This document shows positions 8,298 through 17,575 of a DNA stretch of 64,000 bases, piece after piece; position 1 is the stretch's first letter, and every line of letters starts with the position of its first letter. Both the position numbers and the translations under genes were made by a program. Source of the stretch: an uncultured Eggerthellaceae bacterium. Lineage in GTDB: Bacteria > Actinomycetota > Coriobacteriia > Coriobacteriales > Eggerthellaceae. The notes under the pieces were generated by a model. The model saw only the letters and a program-made list of their open reading frames with translations. It searched no databases and was not told the origin of the DNA. The DNA is taken from contig CAJURO010000001.1 in NCBI GenBank assembly GCA_910588985.1, forward strand, positions 62,001-126,000. The letters run 5' to 3'.

Positions 8298-10112
8298 TTA
8301 CCTATGAAGCATTCTATCAAGAACCTTGTTGATGAGCGCTGATTCGGGAAGCTTCGCCGCATAGGCGATCCCGAACGTGACGATGAGGCTCACTATCCCG
8401 CCTGCACAGACGTAGAGCAGGGAGCGGAGAATAGAGCCATCAAGCGGCGCGATGAACATCTGGAGGGCAAAGAGCACACCAGCACCTGCGAGTGCTCCAA
8501 GGCCGCCCAGTACGAGGCCAAGCACGCCAGCACGCAGGAAAGCCTTGATCCCGATATGCCCGAAGCGCTTCTTGAGATAAAGATAGGAGAGCGCATCGAC
8601 GATCACATAGAAGGCGGCAGATGCAAGGGCGATGCTGCCGATCGGAATGGTCGCACCTGAGCGGTGAAGCTCTACGAACAGAAGGGTCAGGATGACTTGG
8701 ATGATGCCTGCGATCGCATTGAAGATGGCGTAGGTACCCATCTTGCGCAAACTTGAGAACACCTTCTGCGTGAATGTGGAAAGGCCATAGAACGGAAGGG
8801 CAACAGCCAAAGCTACCAGATAGCCTGCTATTTCCTGTATCGCGTCATCGCTGAATGCGCCGATATGGTAGAGGGAGATGAGAGGGGTTGCGAACACCAT
8901 GAGATAGAGCATGAAAGGAAGGAGCAGGAACGTGATCTCGGATGTTCCTTTCATGACGCATGCTTTGAAGCCCTTCCAGTTCTCATCCGCTTCTAGGTGC
9001 GAAAGCTCGGTGAAGAGAGCGGTCGTGATAGGGATGGCTAGGAATGAATAGGGAAGCGTGTACCACAGCCGTGCATACACGATGACGGAAGGCCCATTGT
9101 CTGCAAAGGCATAGGATGCTGCATTCATCACAGAGACCGTGATGAAGGAGAAGAGCGTGATGAAAAGAGCAGAGACCCCCAAAGAGATCGTCTCTTTCAA
9201 AGCAGGGTCATGGAAGTTGATGTGCGGACGAAGATGAATGCCGTTTTTCTTCAGGGCGGGCACCTGGAAGAGCATCTGAGCAGCCACCCCAAGCGGGTTG
9301 CCGATGGCGATCACATAGAGCGCCTCATTCGGATGGTCGGGTGCGATGAATGCGTAGGCGATGAACGTAGCGATGACGATGAGGTTGTTCATAATGGGTG
9401 CCGCTGATGACCAGAAGTAGTCGCGGTTCGCATTGAGCAGGCCTGAGAGGATCGATGAGCAGCCATAGAACACCGTCTGGATGGCGAAGAACTGGAAGAG
9501 GAAGATGGCAACCCCCATGCTCTCCTGATCCGAATAGAAGCTCTGCGTATAGATGACGACCTGGGGCCAAAGGATGCCCAAGAGCGACACGATGCCAAGA
9601 AGGATGATGACGAGCGTCATGAGGTTGGATGCATACTCGTTGCCCGCACGTGCCCCAAGCTTCTTCTTGACGCTCACATAGACAGGAAGGAAGGCTGTGA
9701 CGAGCATTCCTCCCATGACAAGCTCATAGAGCATGTTAGGTAGGTTGTTCGCAACTTGATACGAGCTTGAGATGAAGGTGGCTCCCAAGGCATAGGCCAT
9801 CGCCCAAGTACGTGCAAAGCCCGTGATGCGCGAGACGAGCACGCATATGCTCATGATGTAGGTTGACGAAGCTATGCCCTCGTCGGTCGAGCGGACGTCA
9901 ATAAGCTCCTCTTCGAGGTCGATCCCCTCCTCTGGGACAAGGTCAAGAGGTCCCTCAGGGATGGATTCAGGAAGGGGGACTTCGCTCAAGGCCTGAGAAG
10001 GAGTCTCTTTGCGTGCGTGCCGAGGCCTGAAAGGCTTTTCTGAGCGCTCTTTGGTAGCACGATCGCTCACATCGGCTGCGGCGTGACGGGCATGAAGGAG
10101 CTTGTCGGGCAT
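8298..10112 (-). CDS. murJ: Lipid II flippase MurJ (MviN family)
   Basis: Integral membrane protein of 604 residues that moves lipid II across the cytoplasmic membrane. After a charged cytoplasmic N-terminus of about 85 residues, many membrane spans follow with the MviN pattern (ISRITGFARTWAMAYALG, then ANNLPNMLYELVMGGML). The N-terminal extension is Lys/Arg/Glu-rich and not part of the core fold. It is followed on the same strand by the D-Asp-ligase-like gene. The start at 10112 has only a weak ribosome binding site, so a slightly different start is possible. Confidence 0.92.
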   Translation of the reverse strand: MPDKLLHARHAAADVSDRATKERSEKPFRPRHARKETPSQALSEVPLPESIPEGPLDLVPEEGIDLEEELIDVRSTDEGIASSTYIMSICVLVSRITGFARTWAMAYALGATFISSSYQVANNLPNMLYELVMGGMLVTAFLPVYVSVKKKLGARAGNEYASNLMTLVIILLGIVSLLGILWPQVVIYTQSFYSDQESMGVAIFLFQFFAIQTVFYGCSSILSGLLNANRDYFWSSAAPIMNNLIVIATFIAYAFIAPDHPNEALYVIAIGNPLGVAAQMLFQVPALKKNGIHLRPHINFHDPALKETISLGVSALFITLFSFITVSVMNAASYAFADNGPSVIVYARLWYTLPYSFLAIPITTALFTELSHLEADENWKGFKACVMKGTSEITFLLLPFMLYLMVFATPLISLYHIGAFSDDAIQEIAGYLVALAVALPFYGLSTFTQKVFSSLRKMGTYAIFNAIAGIIQVILTLLFVELHRSGATIPIGSIALASAAFYVIVDALSYLYLKKRFGHIGIKAFLRAGVLGLVLGGLGALAGAGVLFALQMFIAPLDGSILRSLLYVCAGGIVSLIVTFGIAYAAKLPESALINKVLDRMLHR

Positions 10113-10179
10113 TCAGCAAAGAGCTTTCTTTACGGATGGTTATAATTCATGTCTATCCTAACAAATGAGAGGCTCGAAG

Positions 10180-11250
10180 ATGAACAGATATGTGATCGAC
10201 CAGAAGGCGCTTGAGGGAAATATCGCTACGGTCATCAAGCATTGCGACGTCCCCGTCATCGGCGTGGTCAAGGCGAATGGCTATGGCGTTGGACTGGAAG
10301 CTTTTGCGAGCACTCTCAAGGCTCATGGCGTCAAGACGTTCGCCATCACGGAACTTTCCGATATCGAGCCTTTGAAGGGCGTGCTTTCGAGGGATGACGA
10401 TATCCTCATGATGCGCTCGACTGCTCTTTCCGATGAGCTTGATGCGATCGTGAGCGCGGATTGCGTTGCCAGTATTGGCTCGTGCACATCTGTGCGAGCG
10501 CTTGATGAGGCAGCACAGCGCGCGGGCAAGCATGCACGCTGCCATATCAAAGTCGACACGGGCTTTGGACGCTATGGGTTCTTCCCTGATCAGATGGATG
10601 AGATCGCTTCGGTGTTTACCCTGCCGAACGTGGATGTTCAAGGGATCTATACGCACTTCGCGCGCGCGTATGGTGACGAAGCATACACCAAGGCGCAATT
10701 GGCAGCGTTCATGGGGGTTGTCGAGGACCTGAAGGCAAGAGGGCTCGACCCTGGATGCGTGCATGCGGCAAATTCGCCTGCACTCTATAACTTCCCCGAA
10801 ACGACCCTCGATGCCGTCCGCATAGGCTCTGCTTTCTTGGGGCGCGTCATCACACAGGCCGACACCGATCTTGAGCGCATCGGATACCTTGAAACAGAGG
10901 TGATAGATATCAAGGACTTCCCGTGTGGATGGGAGATGGGATACGGTGGTGTTGAGAAGCTGAAGCGACCCACGAAGGTGGCGTTCGCTGGCGCGGGGCA
11001 GCGCGAAGGCGTTGGCTTGCAGCCGCTCGTAGCGCCTGATATGCGCTCTGTGCTCTCAAAGCTCAAGCGATTGGGCAAGCACCCCCTTGAGGCCACCATC
11101 AATGGACATGCGTACCTCGTTCTTGGAGAGCCCGATCTTTCTCTCTGCCTGCTGGATGTTACAGGATCTGACGTATCCATTGGTGATAAGGTGGTATTCG
11201 ACCCCAATCCGCTCATGGTGCCCGCATCGGTGTCTCGAGAATATATCTGA
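10180..11250 (+). CDS. Alanine racemase-fold PLP protein, divergent
   Basis: Protein of 356 residues of the fold-type III PLP family. The N-terminal barrel has the PLP lysine motif VVKANGYGVG and family segments KVDTGFGRYGF, IYTHFARAYG and HAANSPALYNFPE. The C-terminal region is unusual. Where alanine racemases carry GY(A/G)DG with the second catalytic Tyr, this protein reads FAGAGQREGVGL, and the GRxSMDQ segment reads GEPDLSL. Start at 10180 is supported by GAGAGG 7 bases upstream; the ATG at 10165 has no such site. It is transcribed away from murJ, with a TATAAT at 10141-10146. It may be a diverged Alr, or a PLP enzyme with another substrate. Confidence 0.75.
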   Translation: MNRYVIDQKALEGNIATVIKHCDVPVIGVVKANGYGVGLEAFASTLKAHGVKTFAITELSDIEPLKGVLSRDDDILMMRSTALSDELDAIVSADCVASIGSCTSVRALDEAAQRAGKHARCHIKVDTGFGRYGFFPDQMDEIASVFTLPNVDVQGIYTHFARAYGDEAYTKAQLAAFMGVVEDLKARGLDPGCVHAANSPALYNFPETTLDAVRIGSAFLGRVITQADTDLERIGYLETEVIDIKDFPCGWEMGYGGVEKLKRPTKVAFAGAGQREGVGLQPLVAPDMRSVLSKLKRLGKHPLEATINGHAYLVLGEPDLSLCLLDVTGSDVSIGDKVVFDPNPLMVPASVSREYI

Positions 11251-11262
11251 GAGAGGGAGAGA

Positions 11263-12189
11263 ATGCGTCTTCTCGTTGTACGGAATGACTCGAACCCTAA
11301 AGCAGTCGAGGCCTCGTTCATCCTCATCGGTTTCTTGTCCCAACAAGGAATCAAATACGATATCTTCGATTCGAAGGATCTCTATAGCGATGACTTCGGA
11401 CCAGCGTATCGAAGCGTTGCTTCGCAAGATTACGAGCTTGTCGTGGTGCTCGGTGGAGATGGTACCATCCTTCGCACGGCGCGCCTTGTTGCGGGACGGG
11501 ATGTGCCGATCCTTGGCATCAATTTCGGACATCGGGGCTTTTTGGCGAATGCAGAAGAGCCTGGAGTATTGGACCTTGTCACCCGTGCCCTCGCGGGCGA
11601 GCTCCTTTCTGAGCGTCGAGCCAACCTCTTGGTTGAGGTGAGGTGCGGAGAGACGCGCGACATGGTAGGCAGTGCCATCGACGAGTCGTTGCTCAAGATC
11701 GGATACGGCATCAACGATTCGGGCATTCATGGCGAGAGGCGCTTCTTCGCTTTGAATGAGGTGGCCATTTCTCGTGGTGCTTGCGGCCGCATGCTCGACA
11801 TGTCGCTCGATATCTCAGATTGCCACATCACGGATCTGGCAGGAGATGGAATCATCGTGGCCTCTTCGACAGGATCGACCGCATATTCGCTTGCCGCGGG
11901 TGGGCCGCTTGTCTCTCCCTCGTATGATGGGCTCATCGTCCAGCCGCTGGCACCCCATTCGCTCAACGCACGTGCGATCGTGACCGATGCGAGCGACGTG
12001 GTCGACATCTCGCTCTCAAGGATCGAGGAGGGGCGGACTGCTACGCTTTTCGTGGATGGAGACATGCTCGCATTCGACAAGGCGGTGGTCGGTGTGACCG
12101 TGCGTCGAGGGGAATACCCAACAACGTTGCTCTATGCGGATCGGGATCATTTCTATCGCTATGCTGCCAAAGCCTTCTTCAGTTCGTAG
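11263..12189 (+). CDS. nadK: NAD kinase
   Basis: Phosphorylates NAD to NADP. The protein has 308 residues with the signature GGDGTILRTAR near residue 65, INFGHRGFLAN, and the second-domain STGSTAYSLAAGGP motif. A GAGAGGGAGAG ribosome binding site lies immediately before the ATG, 12 bases after the preceding racemase-fold gene, so the two are probably cotranscribed. It ends tail to tail with the UPF0371 gene. Confidence 0.95.
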   Translation: MRLLVVRNDSNPKAVEASFILIGFLSQQGIKYDIFDSKDLYSDDFGPAYRSVASQDYELVVVLGGDGTILRTARLVAGRDVPILGINFGHRGFLANAEEPGVLDLVTRALAGELLSERRANLLVEVRCGETRDMVGSAIDESLLKIGYGINDSGIHGERRFFALNEVAISRGACGRMLDMSLDISDCHITDLAGDGIIVASSTGSTAYSLAAGGPLVSPSYDGLIVQPLAPHSLNARAIVTDASDVVDISLSRIEEGRTATLFVDGDMLAFDKAVVGVTVRRGEYPTTLLYADRDHFYRYAAKAFFSS

Positions 12190-12213
12190 AAGCCGCAACG
12201 CCCTGACGTTATG

Positions 12214-13701
12214 CTACTTATGATAGAAGCGGTGCTGCTCGTACTTCGGCTCGCAGCATACGTTGATGCCGAGCGTGCGATAGAGCTTCTCGTCGGTCGC
12301 GGAGATGATGACCGAGAAGTATGCATCGCATCCGCGTAGCTTGTCAGCGTTGTCGATCAAGCGCTCAGCGAGCGGATTGCTCACCGAGCTCACCGAGAGA
12401 GCCAAAAGCGTCTCATCGGAATGCAGGCGCGGGTTGGTGTTGTGAAGGTGCTCGGTCTTCAGATGGCAGATGGGCTCGAGCACATTGTCTGAGATGACAT
12501 CCACATCATCGGCAACTCCAGAGACACCTTTGAGCGCGTTCATGAGAAGCGCGCTTGCCGCGCCAAGGAGATTGCCGGTTTTGCCTGTGACCACCACGCC
12601 ATTCGGAAGCACAAGAGCCCCTGCTGGCTTTCCTGTCATCTCGGCTTTGAGCAGCGCAGCTGAACGAGCGGGTGAGAGGTTCGTCGTGATGTGAGCCTGA
12701 TTCATCAGGATCTCGATCTTCTCAAGCGCGCGTTCTCCACATCCATTGCGCTTGACTTCGACTGCTGCACTGAAGTAGCGTCGAACGATCTCGTTGTTGG
12801 CTGCTTGGCGGCATACCTCATCGTCCACGATGGCATACCCGGCCATGTTCACGCCCATGTCAGTGGGGCTTTTATAAGGGCTCTCGCCCACGATGCGCTC
12901 CATCATCGAGCGCAAGACGGGGAATATCTCAACATCGCGGTTGTAGTTCACCGTTGTTTCGCCATAAGCTTCCAGATGGAAGGGGTCGATGATGTTGTCA
13001 TCATCCAAGTCGGCCGTAGCTGCTTCATAGGCGATGTTGACGGGATGGTTCAGGGGAAGGTTCCAAATAGGGAACGTCTCGTATTTCGCATATCCTGCGA
13101 CAACGCCACGTTTGAACTCATGGAAGAGCTGCGAGAGGCAGGTTGCCATCTTGCCTGACCCCGGACCTGGTGCCGTGACCACGACAAGAGGGCGAGAGGT
13201 CTCAATGTACTCGTTCTTGCCGAACCCCTCCTCGCTCACGATGGTGTCGGTGTCATACGGGTAGCCTGGGATAGAGTAGTGAAGGTAGCTTGTGATCCCC
13301 ATATCGGTGATGCGGCGGCGGAAGGCATCAGCATCGGGCTGATTCTCGTATCGCGTGATGACGACGCTGCCCACCATGAATCCCATCGAGCGGAAGATAT
13401 CCATGAGGCGGAGAACGTCTTCGTCATAGGTGATGCCGAGGTCGCCGCGCACTTTCGATTTCTCGATATCGTTGGCGTTGATGGCTATGACGATCTCAAC
13501 TTGGTCCATCATGCTCTGGAGCATGCGGATCTTCGAGTCGGGTTCAAAGCCAGGGAGTACGCGGGAGGCATGATAATCGTCGAAGAGCTTACCGCCGAAT
13601 TCAAGATAGAGCTTACCGCCGAACTGCTCGATCCTGTTCTGGATATGCTCTGCTTGGAGGGTGATGTACTTTTCGTTGTCGAACCCTTTTTCCACGCGCA
13701 T
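12214..13701 (-). CDS. UPF0371 / DUF1846 family protein
   Basis: Protein of 495 residues matching the DUF1846 (UPF0371) family known from streptococci and clostridia. Recognisable stretches are the start KGFDNEKYITLQAEHI, the middle TAPGPGSGKMATCLSQL (a P-loop-like glycine-rich turn) and AHITTNLSPARSAALL. The family has solved structures but, to my knowledge, no settled function; a nucleotide-linked role is suggested by the GPGSGK loop. It stands alone between nadK (convergent) and pyrG (divergent). A GAGAGG site precedes the ATG. Confidence 0.85.
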   Translation of the reverse strand: MRVEKGFDNEKYITLQAEHIQNRIEQFGGKLYLEFGGKLFDDYHASRVLPGFEPDSKIRMLQSMMDQVEIVIAINANDIEKSKVRGDLGITYDEDVLRLMDIFRSMGFMVGSVVITRYENQPDADAFRRRITDMGITSYLHYSIPGYPYDTDTIVSEEGFGKNEYIETSRPLVVVTAPGPGSGKMATCLSQLFHEFKRGVVAGYAKYETFPIWNLPLNHPVNIAYEAATADLDDDNIIDPFHLEAYGETTVNYNRDVEIFPVLRSMMERIVGESPYKSPTDMGVNMAGYAIVDDEVCRQAANNEIVRRYFSAAVEVKRNGCGERALEKIEILMNQAHITTNLSPARSAALLKAEMTGKPAGALVLPNGVVVTGKTGNLLGAASALLMNALKGVSGVADDVDVISDNVLEPICHLKTEHLHNTNPRLHSDETLLALSVSSVSNPLAERLIDNADKLRGCDAYFSVIISATDEKLYRTLGINVCCEPKYEQHRFYHK

Positions 13702-13869
13702 CTCCTCTCTTGGCTGCTTTGGTCACATTATAGCGGGAGCATGAGGGTGTTTGTTTCGCCTTTGTAAAACACGGACAGCAGCTCCATGAAGGAGCCTGTA
13801 TGCGCGGTAAACTTGATAGACGTTCGAGATCGTATCCAGTAAAAGCGCTCGTATCGAACGGAGGTCTTC

Positions 13870-15462
13870 ATGACCAAGTACATCTTTGTAACGGGTGGCG
13901 TCGTCTCTTCGCTTGGGAAAGGGATCACTGCCGCTTCGCTCGGGCATCTTCTCAAAGCACGCGGCTATAAGGTCACGATGCAGAAGATGGATCCCTATCT
14001 TAATGTTGACCCTGGTACGATGAGCCCCTTCCAGCATGGTGAGGTATTCGTCACAGAAGACGGTCATGAAGGCGACCTTGACCTTGGCCATTACGAGCGC
14101 TTCATCGATGAGAACCTTTCGCGCGAATCGAACTTCACGCAAGGGTCGATCTACAAGACCTTGATCGCTCGGGAAAGGCGCGGAGACTTCCTGGGTGGCA
14201 CTGTCCAAGTGATACCGCATGTGACCGAAGCGATCAAAGAGCGATTGAGATGCATCGCTGACCAATCGGGCGCAGACATCGTCATCACCGAGATCGGGGG
14301 CACGATCGGTGACATCGAGGGCTTGCCGTTCATCGAGGCAGCGCGCCAGTTCAAGAAGGAGCACGGTGCAGATGACGTGATCTTCGTTCATGTGACGCTG
14401 GTGCCCTATATCGCAGCTGCGCATGAGGTCAAGACGAAGCCAACGCAGCACTCCGTCAAGGAATTGCGATCCCTTGGCGTGCAGCCTGACTTCATCGTGT
14501 GCCGCTCTGACCATGAGATCGCGAAGGGGGTGCGTGACAAGATCGCGCTTTTCTGCGATGTTGACCCGAAGGAGGTCATAGCATGCACCGACGCTCCTTC
14601 GATCTATGAGGTCCCTCTCATGCTCCATGACCAAGGGATGGATGAGATGGTGCTGGATCGCTTGGGCATGGCGCCAAACCAAGCAGACCTCACCTCCTTG
14701 CGCTCGTTCCTCAATGATGCATCGGAGGCGACGGGCGAGGTGAACATATCGGTAGTGGGCAAGTATGTGAGCTTGCCCGATGCATATCTCTCTATCATGG
14801 AAGCGCTCTCTCATGCGGGCGTGTTCCATAAGAAGCACGTCAACGTCACGCTCGTGGATGGCGAAACGCTTGATGAGGGCAATGTTGATGAGATCCTCAG
14901 GAATGCCGATGGCATCTTGGTGCCAGGCGGGTTCGGCTCTCGTGCCTTCGAAGGCAAGATATGCGCCGCCCGCTTCGCGCGCGAGCACGATATCCCTTAT
15001 CTGGGCATCTGCCTTGGGTTGCAGGCTGCTGTGTGCGAATTCGCACGTAGTGTGGCAGGCATCGAAGATGCTACCTCGGCCGAGTTCGACGCTGATGCCA
15101 CGGCACCTGTGATCGCCCTCATGCCAGAGCAGGAGGAAGTCGTTGACAAGGGCGCCACGATGCGCCTTGGCTCCTATCCTTGCAAGCTTCGCGCGGGCAC
15201 GAAGGCGCAGGCGGCTTATGGAGAAGAGCTCATCTACGAGCGTCATCGTCATCGCTACGAGGTGAACAATGCCTATCGTGATGCTCTGGAAGCAGCTGGT
15301 CTTGTCATCTCAGGCCTTTCTCCCGACGAGCGTCTCGTTGAGATGATCGAGCTTCCCCATCATCGATGGTTCGTCGCAAGCCAAGCGCATCCTGAATTCA
15401 AGAGCCGTCCCTACAGGCCCCATCCCCTCTTTCGAGATTTCATCGGTGCCTGCATCGACTAA
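13870..15462 (+). CDS. pyrG: CTP synthase
   Basis: Makes CTP from UTP, ATP and glutamine. The N-terminal synthase domain begins TKYIFVTGGVVSSLGKG and includes the P-loop region and GTIGDIEGLPF. The C-terminal class I glutamine amidotransferase domain has the oxyanion strand PGGFGSRAFEGK and nucleophile motif GICLGLQ, plus the HPEFKSRP end. It has 530 residues, the normal length. A GGAGG site lies 5 bases from the ATG. No pyrimidine attenuator could be recognised in the 168-base upstream gap. Confidence 0.97.
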   Translation: MTKYIFVTGGVVSSLGKGITAASLGHLLKARGYKVTMQKMDPYLNVDPGTMSPFQHGEVFVTEDGHEGDLDLGHYERFIDENLSRESNFTQGSIYKTLIARERRGDFLGGTVQVIPHVTEAIKERLRCIADQSGADIVITEIGGTIGDIEGLPFIEAARQFKKEHGADDVIFVHVTLVPYIAAAHEVKTKPTQHSVKELRSLGVQPDFIVCRSDHEIAKGVRDKIALFCDVDPKEVIACTDAPSIYEVPLMLHDQGMDEMVLDRLGMAPNQADLTSLRSFLNDASEATGEVNISVVGKYVSLPDAYLSIMEALSHAGVFHKKHVNVTLVDGETLDEGNVDEILRNADGILVPGGFGSRAFEGKICAARFAREHDIPYLGICLGLQAAVCEFARSVAGIEDATSAEFDADATAPVIALMPEQEEVVDKGATMRLGSYPCKLRAGTKAQAAYGEELIYERHRHRYEVNNAYRDALEAAGLVISGLSPDERLVEMIELPHHRWFVASQAHPEFKSRPYRPHPLFRDFIGACID

Positions 15463-15544
15463 GCGATGGACGCGAGCCGCGCTTGCGCCTTGGGCACTCT
15501 CTTGATAGATTGAGGCGAAGAGCGAAGCGAAAAGAAGGAGCGTT

Positions 15545-16474
15545 ATGCAGCTCGAACCTGCAATACGCGAATACCTGGCGTATCTGCGCATCGAACGCGG
15601 AGCAAGCCCCCATACCATTTCCAACTATCGACGCGATCTAGAGGCATATGCGCTTCATCTTGGGGTAGATCGAGAGGTGGATGCGATCGAGCCAGAGGAA
15701 GCCGCAGCATTCGAGGCTGCTCTCGCGCAACAAGGCTATGCGGCAAGCAGCGTCAAACGACGCATGTCCGCCGTGAGGGGATTCCATAAATTCCTTATCC
15801 GCGAAGGGTACACGGCGAAGGATCCCACAGCGATCCTCGTCATGCCGAAGATACCTTCGAAGCTGCCGGACGTCATCTCCATCGAGCAAGCATCCCACAT
15901 GCTCGATATGCAAACCGATCGATCCGCAACGGGCTTGCGCGATCGCGCGCTTCTGGAGATCCTCTATGGATGTGGTTTGCGGGCAAGCGAAGTCTGCGGG
16001 TTGAACACCCCCGAGGTGTTCCTTGAAGAGGGATTCTTGCGCGTGTTCGGCAAGGGTTCGAAAGAGCGCCTTGTGCCCATCTCGGGCAAAGCGGCAATGG
16101 CGCTTGGGGAATATATGGGAGAGCCTCGTGCGAGCCTGAGCATGCACGCAAAGACGCTCAAGCCCTCAGACGTCCAGGCGGTCTTCTTGAACGCACGAGG
16201 TGGTCGCCTTACGCGCCAAGGCCTCCACATCATCGTAGAGCGCGCGGGGCGCAGCGTGGGGATCGAAGGCCTTCATCCACATACCCTTCGCCATTCCTTC
16301 GCGACCCATATGCTCATGGGCGGAGCTGACCTTCGCGTCATCCAAGAGATGCTCGGACATGCCGATATCTCCACGACGCAGGTCTATACGCATATAGATC
16401 GTGCGCACATCATGGAAGAGTATCGCAATGCGCATCCGCGGGCGCACGAGGAAGCACCGAGTACTCTATGTTAG
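15545..16474 (+). CDS. xerD: Tyrosine recombinase, XerD-like
   Basis: Resolves chromosome dimers at dif together with a partner recombinase. The protein has 309 residues with an N-terminal SAM-like core-binding domain (EYLAYLRIERGASPHTISNY) and a catalytic domain. The catalytic residues are visible: Arg in CGLRASEVCGL, HTLRHSFATHML (HxxR), the His of LGHADISTTQVYTH, and the Tyr in that last motif. An AAGGAG site precedes the ATG. It lies between pyrG and mreB. XerC versus XerD cannot be fully settled by eye; single chromosomal copies in this position are usually called XerD. Confidence 0.88.
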   Translation: MQLEPAIREYLAYLRIERGASPHTISNYRRDLEAYALHLGVDREVDAIEPEEAAAFEAALAQQGYAASSVKRRMSAVRGFHKFLIREGYTAKDPTAILVMPKIPSKLPDVISIEQASHMLDMQTDRSATGLRDRALLEILYGCGLRASEVCGLNTPEVFLEEGFLRVFGKGSKERLVPISGKAAMALGEYMGEPRASLSMHAKTLKPSDVQAVFLNARGGRLTRQGLHIIVERAGRSVGIEGLHPHTLRHSFATHMLMGGADLRVIQEMLGHADISTTQVYTHIDRAHIMEEYRNAHPRAHEEAPSTLC

Positions 16475-16518
16475 AATTGCAAAGCGATTGTACGAAATAG
16501 CGAAGAAGGTCATCCTCA

Positions 16519-17574
16519 ATGGGATTTCTTGATAGGTTCTCAGGGTTTGGCGGCAATATGTCGACGGACATGGCGATCGATCTCGGAACCGCCAATACAC
16601 TCGTTGCCATTACAGGCGAGGGCATCGTTATCAACGAACCCTCCGTTGTGGCTATTGAGAAGAGCACGCATCGCGTGCTCGCCGTTGGTCATGAGGCGAA
16701 GAACATGATCAACCATACTCCTGACGCATTCTCTGCCGAGCATCCGCTCAAAGATGGCGTTATTGCTGATTATGATGTCACCGAGGCCATGCTCTCGGCA
16801 TTCATCAACAAAGCTACCGAGCGAAAGTATCCATGGCAATCGAAGCCGCGTATCGTGATCTGTATCCCTTGCGGTGCCACCTCGGTGGAGAAGCGCGCTG
16901 TGTTCGAGGCTGCCATTCAGGCAGGCGCTCGCCAAGCGTATCTCATCGAAGAGCCCATGGCGGCTGCGATGGGTGCCGATCTGCCCGTTACCGAGCCAAC
17001 GGGATCCATGGTGGTCGATATCGGTGGTGGCACAACTGAGGTTGCGGTCATCTCGCTTGGTGGCATCGTGTCCTCGTCTTCGTTGCGCCTTGCGGGGAAC
17101 AAGCTCGATGAGGCCATCTCGATGCATCTGCGCGACCTGCTCGGCATCAAGATCGGTGAGCGCACTGCCGAGGTCATCAAGATCAAGATCGGCTCGGTCC
17201 TTCCGTTCGAGGATGGGCGAGAGCGCGATATGATCATCTCCGGCCAGGATGTCTATACCGAGCAGCCGAAAGAGGTCACCATCCAATCCGAGGATGTTCG
17301 TGCGGCGCTACAGGAGCCCATCGAGGAGATGGTCCTGCATATCAAGGACACCTTCAAGACCACTAATCCTGACCTGGCATCCGATGTCATCCAAAACGGC
17401 ATCCTTCTCACCGGCGGCGGCGGCTTGCTCTCTGGCCTTGATCGCTATCTGACCGATCGCTTGGAGATCCCCGTATGGGTATCAGAGACCGCGCTTACCA
17501 ATGTGGTCTCCGGGTGCCTCAAGGTGCTCGAGACGCCAACAGCGTTGCGTCAAACACTTATGAGATCCAAGTAA
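16519..17574 (+). CDS. mreB: Rod-shape actin MreB
   Basis: Bacterial actin that guides lateral wall synthesis. It has 351 residues with the actin-family phosphate-1 motif AIDLGTANTLV, phosphate-2 motif VVDIGGGTTEVAVIS and adenosine motif LLTGGGGLLSGL. The N-terminus MGFLDRF is amphipathic, typical of membrane-bound MreB. The first of a tight operon mreB-mreC-mreD-mrdA-rodA-DUF697; mreC starts one base after its stop. A possible TAGAAT -10 lies at 16472-16477. Confidence 0.96.
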   Translation: MGFLDRFSGFGGNMSTDMAIDLGTANTLVAITGEGIVINEPSVVAIEKSTHRVLAVGHEAKNMINHTPDAFSAEHPLKDGVIADYDVTEAMLSAFINKATERKYPWQSKPRIVICIPCGATSVEKRAVFEAAIQAGARQAYLIEEPMAAAMGADLPVTEPTGSMVVDIGGGTTEVAVISLGGIVSSSSLRLAGNKLDEAISMHLRDLLGIKIGERTAEVIKIKIGSVLPFEDGRERDMIISGQDVYTEQPKEVTIQSEDVRAALQEPIEEMVLHIKDTFKTTNPDLASDVIQNGILLTGGGGLLSGLDRYLTDRLEIPVWVSETALTNVVSGCLKVLETPTALRQTLMRSK

Positions 17575-17575
17575 G

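Noticed and set aside
13723..15252. 509-codon open frame on the minus strand opposite pyrG
   Set aside because: It is antisense to a fully recognised CTP synthase; the Arg/His-rich translation and lack of a ribosome binding site mark a shadow frame.
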